Assembly (NCBI RefSeq): GCF_002993335.1
Contig: NZ_PVNS01000007.1
Coordinates: forward strand, 1 to 64,000
Direction of reading: 5' to 3'
From: Alkalicoccus urumqiensis
GTDB lineage: Bacteria; Bacillota; Bacilli; Bacillales; Salisediminibacteriaceae
DNA length: 64,000 bases
Each line of letters begins with the position of its first letter. The first letter of the stretch is position 1. Under the pieces are notes generated by a model. That model had not been told where the DNA came from. It saw nothing but the letters and a program-made list of their open reading frames with translations, and did no database searches. The translations under genes and the position numbers were made by a program. This document shows positions 16,685 to 25,289 of this stretch, piece after piece.

Positions 16685-17653
16685 ATGGATCGGGAATTAG
16701 CGATGGAAGTAGTACGCGTGACAGAAGCAGCGGCACTTGCCTCCGCACAATGGATGGGCCGCGGATTGAAAAATGAAGCAGATGATGCAGCTACCACTGC
16801 TATGCGGACGATGTTCGACTCCGTCAGTATGGACGGGACCGTGGTTATCGGTGAAGGGGAACTCGATGAAGCTCCGATGCTTTACATAGGAGAAAAATTA
16901 GGAGCAGGCGGCCCGGAAGTCGACATCGCCGTCGATCCGCTGGAAGGCACTAATATTGTGGCAAAAGGGCACCCGAATGCCATGACCGTGCTTGCCATCG
17001 CCGAACGCGGCGCGCTGCTTCACGCACCGGATATGTACATGCAGAAACTGGTAGTCGGACCCGAATCAGCGGGGCTTGTCCGGCTGGATGACCCGATTGA
17101 AAAAACGATCGATATTATTGCAAAGATGAAAGATAAGCGCGTACGGGATGTAACGGTCATCATGCAGGAACGGGACAGACATAAAGACCTTATCCGCCGC
17201 GTCCAGGAAAAAGGAGCCCGTGTGAAATTGTTCGGAGACGGAGACGTCGGGGCATCGATTGCTACAGCCATGCCGAAAACAGGGATGGATCTGTTTGTCG
17301 GCACCGGCGGCGCACCGGAGGGCGTTATCTCTGCTGCAGCGATTAAAGCGCTCGGTGGAGACATGCAGGCCCGCCTGCTCCCTGCCGATGAAGCGGAAGC
17401 CGAACGGTGCCGCAGTATGGGACTGGAAAATCCGGAGATGCTGCTGCAGTTATCCGATCTCGTTAAAAGCGATGATGCTATTTTTGCTGCGACCGGCGTG
17501 TCCTCCGGAGAGCTCCTGGAGGGCGTCCGCTTTCTCGGGAGCGGTCTCGTCGAAACCGATACGATCGTGATGCGTGCGAGCACCGGTACAGTGCGGTTCG
17601 TCAAAGCCCATCATCAGCTGAGCCGGAAGCCGCACCTCATGGCAGCTGAATAA
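16685..17653 (+). CDS. glpX: Class II fructose-1,6-bisphosphatase GlpX
   Basis: GlpX hydrolyses fructose 1,6-bisphosphate to fructose 6-phosphate in gluconeogenesis. The 322-residue protein contains the family's metal-binding and catalytic motifs G-E-G-E-L-D-E-A-P near residue 56 and D-P-L-E-G-T-N near residue 84. It also has G-T-G-G-A-P-E-G-V near residue 204. TTGGAGGGA precedes the ATG. It is monocistronic, between its own promoter and a terminator, and was inserted into the yut block compared with B. subtilis. Confidence 0.95.
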   Translation: MDRELAMEVVRVTEAAALASAQWMGRGLKNEADDAATTAMRTMFDSVSMDGTVVIGEGELDEAPMLYIGEKLGAGGPEVDIAVDPLEGTNIVAKGHPNAMTVLAIAERGALLHAPDMYMQKLVVGPESAGLVRLDDPIEKTIDIIAKMKDKRVRDVTVIMQERDRHKDLIRRVQEKGARVKLFGDGDVGASIATAMPKTGMDLFVGTGGAPEGVISAAAIKALGGDMQARLLPADEAEAERCRSMGLENPEMLLQLSDLVKSDDAIFAATGVSSGELLEGVRFLGSGLVETDTIVMRASTGTVRFVKAHHQLSRKPHLMAAE

Positions 17654-17672
17654 TTTTCCGCTCATAGAAAAG

Positions 17673-17700
17673 GCGGCCGGAGAGCATCCGGCCGCTTCTT
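17673..17700. terminator. Terminator between glpX and yutD
   Basis: The stem GCGGCCGGA / TCCGGCCGC is followed by TTCTTTTT. Confidence 0.8.
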
Positions 17701-17713
17701 TTTGATTCATCTA

Positions 17714-18046
17714 TCAGGAGCCTGCAGGCGTTTCCTGTTTTTCTTCTGCCTCTTCGGGAGGTTTTTCTACCGGCTGCTTTACTTTACGGACAACAAAATA
17801 CGCACAGCCGAAGTTGCAGTATTCGTACAAATACTCCGGAAGAAAGCTGATTCTTGAATCAAGCGCTGCTTTTTTGTGATCATCTTCAAACAGCCCTTTT
17901 AACCGGAGTTGTTCATAGCCCCAGTCTCCTACAATATAATCGTACCGGTTCAGCACTTCGCTGAATCGTTCTTTAAACGCCTCTTCCGACCATCCGCCGC
18001 GGACGTCTTCGACGACTTCATACGTATTCCCCTGTACACGGATCAT
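17714..18046 (-). CDS. yutD: DUF1027 protein YutD
   Basis: The 110-residue protein of DUF1027 has the conserved Y-D-Y-I-V-G-D-W-G-Y-E-Q-L-R-L-K-G-L-F block near residues 34-52. The family segment Y-C-N-F-G-C-A-Y-F lies near residue 75. A Pro/Glu-rich tail follows. ATG 18046 starts at the family's usual N-terminus (I-R-V-Q-G). An upstream GTG at 18079 has no ribosome site. In B. subtilis the homologue sits next to lipA and yutE. The function is unknown. Confidence 0.85.
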   Translation of the reverse strand: MIRVQGNTYEVVEDVRGGWSEEAFKERFSEVLNRYDYIVGDWGYEQLRLKGLFEDDHKKAALDSRISFLPEYLYEYCNFGCAYFVVRKVKQPVEKPPEEAEEKQETPAGS

Positions 18047-18175
18047 CCGCTCACGACCTTTCTTTCCGCTTTGATTCACACTTGTGCATCAGACAGCGGC
18101 TCTTCCCTGATTATAACAGAAAGGGCGCTTTCCCGGAAAGAAGTATATCCAGATGTATTCCGCTCTAAAGATAGA

Positions 18176-18211
18176 GAAAGACGGCAGCTTTGAGAGGCTG
18201 CCGTCTTTTTA
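18176..18211 (-). terminator. Terminator of lipA
   Basis: The stem AAAGACGGCAGC / GCTGCCGTCTTT abuts the lipA stop. T runs on both sides are consistent with bidirectional use. Confidence 0.8.
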
Positions 18212-19093
18212 TTATGCTTTGGATGCTGCGTTTACCTGTTCGTCTGCATGGTAGGAGGAACGTACGAGCGGACCTGCCTCACAGTGTTTAAATCCTTTGG
18301 AAAGTGCGATCTCTTTCAGTTCCTGGAATTCTTCCGGTGTCCAGTATTTTTTAATCTTCAGATGCTTTTTCGTCGGCTGCAGGTACTGACCAATTGTCAT
18401 GATGTCGACATCTACAGAGCGGAGGTCGTCCATCACCTGAAGAATTTCTTCTTTCGTTTCTCCAAGACCGATCATCAGGCTGGATTTCGTTGGAATCGTC
18501 GGATCGATTTCCTTCGACTTCGCCAGTACGCCGAGTGTACGGTCATATGTAGCTCTGGCCCGTACTCTTGGCGTCAGGCTCCGCACGGTTTCAATGTTGT
18601 GATTGAAAATATCTGGTCTTGCATCAAGCAGTGTCTGCACATTTTCTTCTTTTCCGCCCATATCCGATGGGAGCACTTCAATGCTCGTGCCCGGATTAAA
18701 CTCACGTACTTTACGGACCGTCTCCGCGAAAACGTTGGCTCCGCCGTCCCGGAGGTCATCCCGTGCGACTGCTGTAATAACAACATGCTTCAGTCCCATA
18801 ACCTGTACAGATTCCGCTACGCGTTCCGGCTCCTGCCAGTCCAGCTCATTCGGCAGTCCCGTTTTAACCGCACAGAAGCGGCACGCGCGGGTACAGACGT
18901 CACCTAAAATCATAAATGTGGCTGTCTTGCGCTCCGCCCAGCACTCATGAATATTCGGACAGCGGGCTTCTTCACATACTGTGTGAAGCCTTTTCTCCCG
19001 CATCAGTTTCTTCAACCCTTTATACGAATCATTCGTGTTCAGCTTAATCTTCAGCCATTCCGGCTTCCGGAGATATTCCTCCTGCTTCGCCAC
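18212..19093 (-). CDS. lipA: Lipoyl synthase LipA
   Basis: This radical-SAM enzyme inserts two sulfurs into protein-bound octanoyl groups, activating pyruvate dehydrogenase and GcvH. The 293-residue protein has the auxiliary cluster cysteines C40, C45 and C51 ([12 protein letters not shown]) and the radical-SAM motif C67-x3-C71-x2-C74. The near-terminal R-S-S-Y-H-A motif is present. GTG 19093 aligns with the usual M-A-K start and has AAAGGG 11 nt upstream, so it is preferred over GTG 19105. Its substrate GcvH is encoded at 37.9 kb. Confidence 0.95.
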   Translation of the reverse strand: MAKQEEYLRKPEWLKIKLNTNDSYKGLKKLMREKRLHTVCEEARCPNIHECWAERKTATFMILGDVCTRACRFCAVKTGLPNELDWQEPERVAESVQVMGLKHVVITAVARDDLRDGGANVFAETVRKVREFNPGTSIEVLPSDMGGKEENVQTLLDARPDIFNHNIETVRSLTPRVRARATYDRTLGVLAKSKEIDPTIPTKSSLMIGLGETKEEILQVMDDLRSVDVDIMTIGQYLQPTKKHLKIKKYWTPEEFQELKEIALSKGFKHCEAGPLVRSSYHADEQVNAASKA

Positions 19094-19227
19094 GAAAGAC
19101 CACACCCTTTCGTTATATATCTATGCAACTCCTACTTTACCACAGGACGCGGAAAGCCTCAAAGAACGCGGACTAAACTAAGTTTTCTGAATACATGCTT
19201 TTATGGTTCTCCCGGACATGCAAAAGA

Positions 19228-19252
19228 CAGCCGGAACGAATCCGGCTGCCAT
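19228..19252 (-). terminator. Terminator of the NSS transporter gene
   Basis: The hairpin CAGCCGGA..TTCCGGCTG is followed on the minus strand by TCTTTTG. It lies 20 bp beyond the stop. Confidence 0.65.
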
Positions 19253-19268
19253 TACAGGAAATGGCTGC

Positions 19269-20624
19269 TTAGGTGAAAAACAGCCCTATGATGTTTTGAA
19301 TAAGAATCCAGAGAATACCTATCGGGGCCACAATCCGCAGCATCCAGATCCACAGTGTACCTACAACAGAATCGGTAAGACCAGTTTCCCGGAGTGCGTC
19401 AATTTTGTTCCAGCCCCAGCCGACAAAGAGCGCAATGATAAATCCGCCGAGAGGCAGTGTAATCCGGTCTGTGATGACGTCCATGAAATCAAGGAAGCTG
19501 AACCCGCCGATCGTGAAGGTAAACGGTCCTCCCTGACTGAGCGCGGACGGAATACCGAGAAGTGTCACGGCAATACCTGCTGCGAGCGTCGCTTTATGAC
19601 GTGTCCAGTTCATCTGGCGCATCACGTAGGAAACGCTGACCTCGAGAAGCGATACGGCAGAAGACAGTGCTGCTACAGCAACCAGGAAAAAGAAGAAAAT
19701 CGCAAACAGTGTGCCGGCGCCGCCCATCTGGTTAAACACTTCCGGAAGCACGATGAAAATAAGTGCCGGTCCGGCATCCGGTTCAATGCTGCTGAAAGTG
19801 AAGACCGCCGGGAAAATGACGATACCGGCAATAATCGCAAAGAGCGTATCCATGGTCACAACGCTTCCCGCGGCACTCGGAAGACGCGCTTCTTTCGATA
19901 GATAGCTGGCATACGTAATCATGGCACCCATACCGAGTGACAGGGTGAAAAAGGCCTGACCGACGGCAGAGGCATAAACCTCCGGATTCGTGAAGGCATT
20001 CCAGTCAGGAGAAAAAAGGAATGCGAGGCCTTCGCCCGCTCCGTCGAGTGTCAGACTGAAACCTGCCAGCATAATCAGAATGACTGCCAGAAGCGGCATG
20101 AAAATCTTGTTCGAAAACTCGATGCCTTTCTTCACACCGAAGAACACAATTAAAATGACGATCGCCATAAACAGAACCTGCCAGAAGACCGGTCCTATGG
20201 ATCCGCCGATAAAACCCGTGAAGAAATCAGCAAATCCACCTTCTTCGACTCCAGAGGCCTGTCCAGTGAGGAAGGCGGTCATGAAGTACATCACCCAGCC
20301 GGCGATGACACCATAGAAGGAAAGAATGATGAAGGATGTCAGGACACCGAGCACACCGGCGATCACCCATGGTGTGCCGGGAGCCGTTTTGTTAAATGCC
20401 CCGACCACGTCCGACTGCCCGCGCCGGCCGATCGAGAATTCTGCCAGGAGTACCGGCAGACCAATGAGAAAAATACATAAGATATAGATCAGTAAAAAGG
20501 CTGCGCCGCCGCTTTCTCCGGCCACGTAGGAAAAACGCCAGATGTTTCCCAGACCGACAGCGGAACCGACCGCAGCTAAAATGAACCCGAGCTTTGAACC
20601 GAATTGTTCCCGAGCTAGTGCCAT
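19269..20624 (-). CDS. Sodium-dependent transporter, NSS/SNF family
   Basis: This is a Na+-coupled amino-acid-type symporter of the neurotransmitter:sodium symporter family. The 451-residue protein starts with the hallmark F-G-S-K-L-G-F-I-L-A-A-V-G-S-A-V-G-L-G-N-I-W-R-F segment, which includes the Na+ and substrate site of TM1. It has about 11-12 membrane helices. ATG 20624 has AAAGGGGG upstream. It is expressed from a perfect sigma-A promoter with a leader of about 120 nt that may encode a short peptide. The substrate cannot be read from the sequence. Confidence 0.92.
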   Translation of the reverse strand: MALAREQFGSKLGFILAAVGSAVGLGNIWRFSYVAGESGGAAFLLIYILCIFLIGLPVLLAEFSIGRRGQSDVVGAFNKTAPGTPWVIAGVLGVLTSFIILSFYGVIAGWVMYFMTAFLTGQASGVEEGGFADFFTGFIGGSIGPVFWQVLFMAIVILIVFFGVKKGIEFSNKIFMPLLAVILIMLAGFSLTLDGAGEGLAFLFSPDWNAFTNPEVYASAVGQAFFTLSLGMGAMITYASYLSKEARLPSAAGSVVTMDTLFAIIAGIVIFPAVFTFSSIEPDAGPALIFIVLPEVFNQMGGAGTLFAIFFFFLVAVAALSSAVSLLEVSVSYVMRQMNWTRHKATLAAGIAVTLLGIPSALSQGGPFTFTIGGFSFLDFMDVITDRITLPLGGFIIALFVGWGWNKIDALRETGLTDSVVGTLWIWMLRIVAPIGILWILIQNIIGLFFT

Positions 20625-20640
20625 AGTTATGTAACCCCCT

Positions 20641-20712
20641 TTAATAGTATCGTACAGAGTAAAATTGCTTCTTCCATAAGTAGGATGGCGGGCTGCGACG
20701 TCTCTCCTTCAT
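20641..20712 (-). CDS. Possible 23-residue leader peptide
   Basis: A short frame in the NSS transporter leader runs from ATG 20712 to TAA 20641 and codes for 23 residues rich in Arg, Lys and Tyr (starts M-K-E-R-R-R-S-P-P). Its stop directly abuts the AAGGGGG ribosome site of the transporter. The ribosome site for the leader itself (AGGGAAG) is close and weak. It may be chance. If translated, it could couple or attenuate transporter expression. Confidence 0.25.
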   Translation of the reverse strand: MKERRRSPPSYLWKKQFYSVRYY

Positions 20713-20751
20713 TCTTCCCTAATTCTGGCTGAAATCAGACGTTGCTATTTT

Positions 20752-20780
20752 ATTATAATGATTAAAAAAACGAATGTCAA
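20752..20780 (-). promoter_or_regulatory. Consensus sigma-A promoter of the NSS transporter gene
   Basis: TTGACA at 20775-20780, a 17-nt spacer and TATAAT at 20752-20757 on the minus strand give a perfect consensus promoter. The DNA between it and the next terminator (20781-20906) shows no gene. Confidence 0.8.
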
Positions 20781-20906
20781 AGACTTTTCTGAATATTATT
20801 TTTACACTGAATATTAAATCGCTTCGTCGGATAATTACTTGATAGTGCACGCGTGTATGGAAGCTGAAAAACTCTTTTGAACGGAGCCGCGGCCGGCTCG
20901 ATTGAA

Positions 20907-20945
20907 AAAAGGCGAAAGCACGTAGTTGTGCTTCCGCCTCCAAAT
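20907..20945 (-). terminator. Terminator of the NhaC-family transporter gene
   Basis: GGCGGAAGCA paired with TGCTTTCGCC, followed by TTTTTT on the minus strand, lies right after the stop at 20953. Confidence 0.85.
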
Positions 20946-20952
20946 TATTCGT

Positions 20953-22527
20953 TTAAGAAGAAACCGTTTCTTTCTGAATCGGTGGTGCTGCAAGACGAAT
21001 CCCGAAGAGAAGCAGTGCCAGAACGATAAATCCTGCTGCGAGTCCGAGAAGCGTGCTTCCGGAAGCGCCGAGGACCAGAAAGGCTGCGGAGGACGATACC
21101 GCTACAACGATGGCATACGGAAGCTGCGTGACCACGTGATCGATATGGTGGCTCCCTGCCCCGGTGGACGAGAGAATCGTCGTATCCGAGATCGGTGAGC
21201 AGTGATCGCCAAAAATCGATCCTGCAAGGACAGCGGCCATCATCGGAAGCATCATCGTAATGTCCACGACCGCGGCAATATCACCGGCGATTGGGAGCAT
21301 AATGGCGAACGTGCCCCAGGATGTGCCGGTACTGAAGGCCATAAATCCAGCCAGCAGAAAGACGAGAACCGGCAGCATCATCAGCGGAATGGATCCGTCC
21401 ACCAGCTGCGCAAGATATTCCCCTGTGCCAAGCTGATCAATGACACTCACAATCGTCCAGGCGAAAATGAGAATATAAATGGCCGGCAGCATGGATTTGA
21501 TCCCGCTCCAGAGCGCCGCTCCGATCAGCGGCACGCGTACTTTACGAACAGCCGCGAGAATGACAGCCGAAGCGAAACTGATCAGTCCCCCATAGAGGAG
21601 TGAGGAAGCGACATCTGTATTCTCAAACGTGGATAAGACAGTCGCGCCTCCCTCGGACGCCTGAATGCCGGTAATGATCATAAACAGAACTGTCGCACCG
21701 ATCAATACAGCGATCGGAATGAGAAGATCTGCCACACGGCCGGTATGTTCCGGCTCCTCGGTTTCATGTTCGCCGGGCACAGGACCGCGGGAACGGTTTA
21801 CAAGTTCTCCAGTATTCAGCGCGTTCATTTCATGACGGCGCATCGGCCCGAAATCGAGACGCCACCACGCAGCGGCAAAGACTGCAGTAATCGCGAGAAC
21901 CGCATAAAAGTTCATCGGTGCAATGAGCAGAAACGCCTGCAGCGCCTCACCTTCCATATAGCTGTGCGTGGCGAGGATCCCGCCGATAATCGTAATGATA
22001 TAAGCACCCCAGCTTGAAATCGGCGAAATGACACACATCGGTGCTGCTGTAGAATCGACGATGTACGCAAGTTTTGCACGGGAAATGCGGTGCCGGTCTG
22101 TCAGCGGACGGCTGACGTTACCGACCGTCAGACTGTTAAAGTAGTCATCGATAAAGATAATGATACCGAGGACCGCAGAGGTAAACTGGGCCCCTGTGCG
22201 GGTCTTCACTTTCGTCACCGCCCATTCTCCGAATGCGCGGGCTCCGCCGGTGACGGTAATCAGTGCAGCGATCATGCCGAGAAGAAATAAGAAAAGGATA
22301 ATATAAAATTCCCACGTATTGACGCCGTCTCCCGGCACATAAAAAATGCCGGTAACCGTGCTTAGAATGTCTCCGGCAGCTGCGTTAATGAACTGCTCTT
22401 CCCCTTGATGCACCATCAGTGCCCCGACGAGAATACCTACTCCGAGAGACAGCAGGACCCGCCTCGTGATAAGGACAAGGATCAGTGCCAGCACGGGAGG
22501 CAGCAGTGAAAAAATACCATGTTCCAT
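20953..22527 (-). CDS. NhaC-family transporter, probable lysine transporter (LysW-like)
   Basis: This is a 524-residue membrane protein with about 12 helices and NhaC-superfamily features such as F-I-D-D-Y-F-N-S-L-T-V-G near residue 130. The segments S-P-I-S-S-W-G-A-Y and G-D-H-C-S-P-I-S-D-T near residue 447 are also typical. By sequence alone it would be called a Na+/H+ antiporter. However, its only visible control element is a lysine riboswitch with terminator, located between it and dfrA. Riboswitch-controlled NhaC proteins have been predicted as lysine transporters (LysW). Lysine uptake is therefore the better inference. AAAGGAGC precedes the ATG. Confidence 0.85.
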   Translation of the reverse strand: MEHGIFSLLPPVLALILVLITRRVLLSLGVGILVGALMVHQGEEQFINAAAGDILSTVTGIFYVPGDGVNTWEFYIILFLFLLGMIAALITVTGGARAFGEWAVTKVKTRTGAQFTSAVLGIIIFIDDYFNSLTVGNVSRPLTDRHRISRAKLAYIVDSTAAPMCVISPISSWGAYIITIIGGILATHSYMEGEALQAFLLIAPMNFYAVLAITAVFAAAWWRLDFGPMRRHEMNALNTGELVNRSRGPVPGEHETEEPEHTGRVADLLIPIAVLIGATVLFMIITGIQASEGGATVLSTFENTDVASSLLYGGLISFASAVILAAVRKVRVPLIGAALWSGIKSMLPAIYILIFAWTIVSVIDQLGTGEYLAQLVDGSIPLMMLPVLVFLLAGFMAFSTGTSWGTFAIMLPIAGDIAAVVDITMMLPMMAAVLAGSIFGDHCSPISDTTILSSTGAGSHHIDHVVTQLPYAIVVAVSSSAAFLVLGASGSTLLGLAAGFIVLALLLFGIRLAAPPIQKETVSS

Positions 22528-22610
22528 TGTGTTGCTCCTTTCCGCTCAGAGACACAAACGTTCAACCGCCGCGGCTCTGAAAAAGTTTACTTATTTTTCT
22601 TTTACACACA

Positions 22611-22830
22611 AAAAAAGACAGGGAGGACCCCTGTCTCGTTATGACAGATCCCCGCCGGACCGGCAGTACTCCACGGAATAACCGTGACAGTCCACTGCCT
22701 GTTCGACAGTGACCCAGCTCTATCTTCTGCAGAAAATAGAGCTTCGGCAGCATTGCCTTTCCCGTGCGGTCTCTGCGCTGCCGCGCTCCTGCACGATACT
22801 CATCGCTGCTGCTCCTCTGCCCCGTCCCTG
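22611..22830 (-). promoter_or_regulatory. Lysine riboswitch (L box) with intrinsic terminator
   Basis: Reading the minus strand, the lysine aptamer landmarks appear in order. They are AGAGGAGC, AGTATC, GAAAGGCAATGCTGCCGAAGC, GGGTCACTGTCGAACAG, GGACTGTCAC and GGAGTACT. The outer helix GGCAGA / TCTGTC closes the aptamer. An expression platform follows: the terminator GACAGGG..CCCTGTC with TTTTTTT at 22611-22637. It lies between dfrA and the NhaC-family gene and is oriented to control the latter. Lysine binding should favour termination. Confidence 0.88.
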
Positions 22831-22871
22831 CGGGGCTGCCTTCATGTAAAATTATCAGCCTGGTGAATATA

Positions 22872-23384
22872 TCACATTTTGTCGAACGGTGCAACCTTCC
22901 GTGACCACCACTGAAACGTATGCGGCCACGCGTTTTTTTCATCGACGGTGCCGGTTTCCTCCCGTGTCAGTTCCCACTCCTGAAGTGAAAATTCCGGGAA
23001 CCATGTATCTCCTTCAAACTGCGCATGAATACGCGTCAAATATATCGTATCCGCTTCAGGCAGTGCTGCTTCATACAGAGAAGCTCCCCCCATAATAATG
23101 AGCTCCTCCTCCGGTGCTGCTTCATGAAGTGCCCGGATCTCTTCCATCGAATGGACAAGCTCAATATCTGCTTCTGTGTCCAGATGGCTTTTTCCGGTCA
23201 GTACGATATTCCGCCTTTTCGGCAGCGCCCGCCCGATCGACTCGAACGTCGCTCTTCCCATGACGACTGTTTTCCCCTCCGTCTGCTGCTTGAAAAAACG
23301 GAGATCGCCGGGAAGATGCCACGGCATACCGCCATCCTTTCCAATAACGCGGTTTTCATCCATCGCTGCAATGATCGAAATCAT
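22872..23384 (-). CDS. dfrA: Dihydrofolate reductase
   Basis: This enzyme reduces dihydrofolate to tetrahydrofolate with NADPH, regenerating the cofactor consumed by thymidylate synthase. The 170-residue protein has the typical length. Motifs seen are [26 protein letters not shown] with its Trp and substrate-binding Asp, G-R-x-T-F-E-S-I-G and I-M-G-G-A-S-L-Y. Its start overlaps the thyA stop by 4 nt, giving a coupled thyA-dfrA pair. Confidence 0.96.
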   Translation of the reverse strand: MISIIAAMDENRVIGKDGGMPWHLPGDLRFFKQQTEGKTVVMGRATFESIGRALPKRRNIVLTGKSHLDTEADIELVHSMEEIRALHEAAPEEELIIMGGASLYEAALPEADTIYLTRIHAQFEGDTWFPEFSLQEWELTREETGTVDEKNAWPHTFQWWSRKVAPFDKM

Positions 23385-24175
23385 ACGGAGACCTTTCCTT
23401 TAATCGCCGGATGCGGATCGTACCCCGTCAGTTCAAAATCCTCAAATGTGAAATCTTCAATGCGGGTGACATCGGGGTTGAGGCGCATCTGTGGAAGCGG
23501 GCGCGGTTCCCGCTGCAGCTGCTGACGGATCTGCTCCACATGGTTTTGATAAATGTGGACATCGCCGAATGTATGAATAAACTCACCCGGCTCCAGACCG
23601 CACTCCTGCGCCACCATCAGCGTCAGAAGCGCATAGGAGCCGATGTTAAACGGCACACCTAAAAAGACGTCAGCTGACCGCTGATACAGCTGACAGGACA
23701 ATTTCCCATCCGCCACGTAGAACTGAAACAGACAGTGGCACGGTGCCAGCGCCATCTGATCCAGTTCACCGACATTCCAGGCATTGACTACGAGTCTTCT
23801 GGAATCGGGATTGTTCTTTATTTCTTCAATGACATGACGCAGCTGGTCAATCGTTGTGCCGTCCGGGGCCGGCCAGCTCCGCCACTGCCTTCCATAGACA
23901 GGACCGAGGTCCCCGTCTTCATCCGCCCATTCGTTCCAGATGCGAACGCCGTTTTCCTGCAGGTATTGAACGTTTGTATCACCCTTAATAAACCAGAGCA
24001 GTTCATGAATCATCGCCTTGACGGCCATCTTTTTTGTCGTCACAAGCGGAAATCCTTCCTGAAGATCCATCCGCATCTGGTAGCCGAACGTACTGATCGT
24101 TCCCGTTCCGGTTCGGTCTTCTTTCGCTGTGCCATTCTCCAGGACGTGTCTGCAGAGATTCAAATAGCTTTCCAT
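23381..24175 (-). CDS. thyA: Thymidylate synthase (ThyA)
   Basis: ThyA methylates dUMP to dTMP using methylene-tetrahydrofolate. The 264-residue protein is colinear with the E. coli-type enzyme and has the catalytic Cys146 ([10 protein letters not shown]). R21 lies in D-R-T-G-T-G, and the dUMP-binding Q-R-S-A-D-x-F-L-G-x-P-F-N motif is present. ATG 24175 has AAGGAGGCG at good spacing, and an upstream in-frame start at 24229 overlaps the previous gene. It is followed directly by dfrA. Confidence 0.96.
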   Translation of the reverse strand: MESYLNLCRHVLENGTAKEDRTGTGTISTFGYQMRMDLQEGFPLVTTKKMAVKAMIHELLWFIKGDTNVQYLQENGVRIWNEWADEDGDLGPVYGRQWRSWPAPDGTTIDQLRHVIEEIKNNPDSRRLVVNAWNVGELDQMALAPCHCLFQFYVADGKLSCQLYQRSADVFLGVPFNIGSYALLTLMVAQECGLEPGEFIHTFGDVHIYQNHVEQIRQQLQREPRPLPQMRLNPDVTRIEDFTFEDFELTGYDPHPAIKGKVSV

Positions 24176-24188
24176 TGCATTCGCCTCC

Positions 24189-25289
24189 TTACATTGTACG
24201 CTGTGCCATGACCGTGTCACAGCTTTCAATCATGCTCGACAGTTCCTCGGCCAAATCTACTTCATAGGGGGAGACAGATTCTCCATGTTCCTGAAACACA
24301 CGGACCACCGGCCGTGCTGGCAGACTTCGATTGAGAGCACTGACAATGCCGGTGCGGCCGCCGTTCAGCCTTACTTCCAGTCCTACAGGATAGATGGCAA
24401 TGGTGCGCGCGAACGCATCCACCATTTCCTGATCAAACAGTGTACCGGCACCGCTGTAAAGAAGTTCAAGCCCTTCATGGGGAAGCATCGCCGGGCGGTA
24501 AACACGGTGGGAAGTAACAGCATCAAACACATCGGCAATGGCAATAATGCGCGCAAACAGGTGAATGTCCTCTTTCCCGATGCCTCTTGGATAGCCCGAT
24601 CCGTCCAGACGTTCATGGTGCTGGTATGCGCAGTGGGCGGTAAGCAGCGACAGTGTATGGCTTTTGCGGAGCATTTCAAAACCAATGGTCGTGTGGTCTT
24701 GAATGAGGGCAAACTCCTCATCCGTTAATCTTCCGGGCTTGTGAAGAACCTCCTCAGGCACCGACATTTTCCCTATATCGTGAAGGACTGCACCGAGACC
24801 GAGCTTATGCATCTCTTCTTCATTCAGTCCGAGCGTCTTTCCGAGGGAGAGCGCATAGATCGTCACGTTCAGAGAGTGGTGGAAAATGTACGAATCATAG
24901 GCAACGACATCCGTAAGAAGAGAGACGGCTTCTTTCTGCTTCATCACTTCTTCCAGAACCGACGTAACGATCGCGGAAAAGGACGAGGACATGGCATCCA
25001 TATCCACGGTTTTCTGCAGTGCCATCTGCTCCGCAGCCTTCTTAAACTGTGATTCAATTACCTGCATCGATGCAGCACGTACTTTAGGATCCAGCGTCCC
25101 CTCATCATCGAGATCCTCTGTTCCTTCCTGCTGGACATACACGTAGGTAATGCCTTTTTCCCGGAGACGCTCCACAATACGTCCCGTAAGCCGGGCGCCG
25201 ATCTGCAGCAGAATACGTCCGTCTCCGGCATAGATCGGTTTCGCCAGTCTGCTCTCCGGCGTTATATGATCAATGGCTGTAATTCTCAT
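24189..25289 (-). CDS. HD-GYP domain protein, probable cyclic di-GMP phosphodiesterase
   Basis: The 366-residue protein has a variable N-terminal region (1-110) and an HD-GYP domain. The HD pair is at H170-D171 (V-L-H-D-I-G-K) and the intact GYP signature is [11 protein letters not shown] at residues 224-234. These metal ligands are those needed for hydrolysis of cyclic di-GMP to GMP. There is no membrane segment or receiver domain. GAGAGGAG precedes the ATG. Its start overlaps the yunD stop, and it ends 13 bp before thyA, so it may be cotranscribed with both. Confidence 0.88.
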   Translation of the reverse strand: MRITAIDHITPESRLAKPIYAGDGRILLQIGARLTGRIVERLREKGITYVYVQQEGTEDLDDEGTLDPKVRAASMQVIESQFKKAAEQMALQKTVDMDAMSSSFSAIVTSVLEEVMKQKEAVSLLTDVVAYDSYIFHHSLNVTIYALSLGKTLGLNEEEMHKLGLGAVLHDIGKMSVPEEVLHKPGRLTDEEFALIQDHTTIGFEMLRKSHTLSLLTAHCAYQHHERLDGSGYPRGIGKEDIHLFARIIAIADVFDAVTSHRVYRPAMLPHEGLELLYSGAGTLFDQEMVDAFARTIAIYPVGLEVRLNGGRTGIVSALNRSLPARPVVRVFQEHGESVSPYEVDLAEELSSMIESCDTVMAQRTM

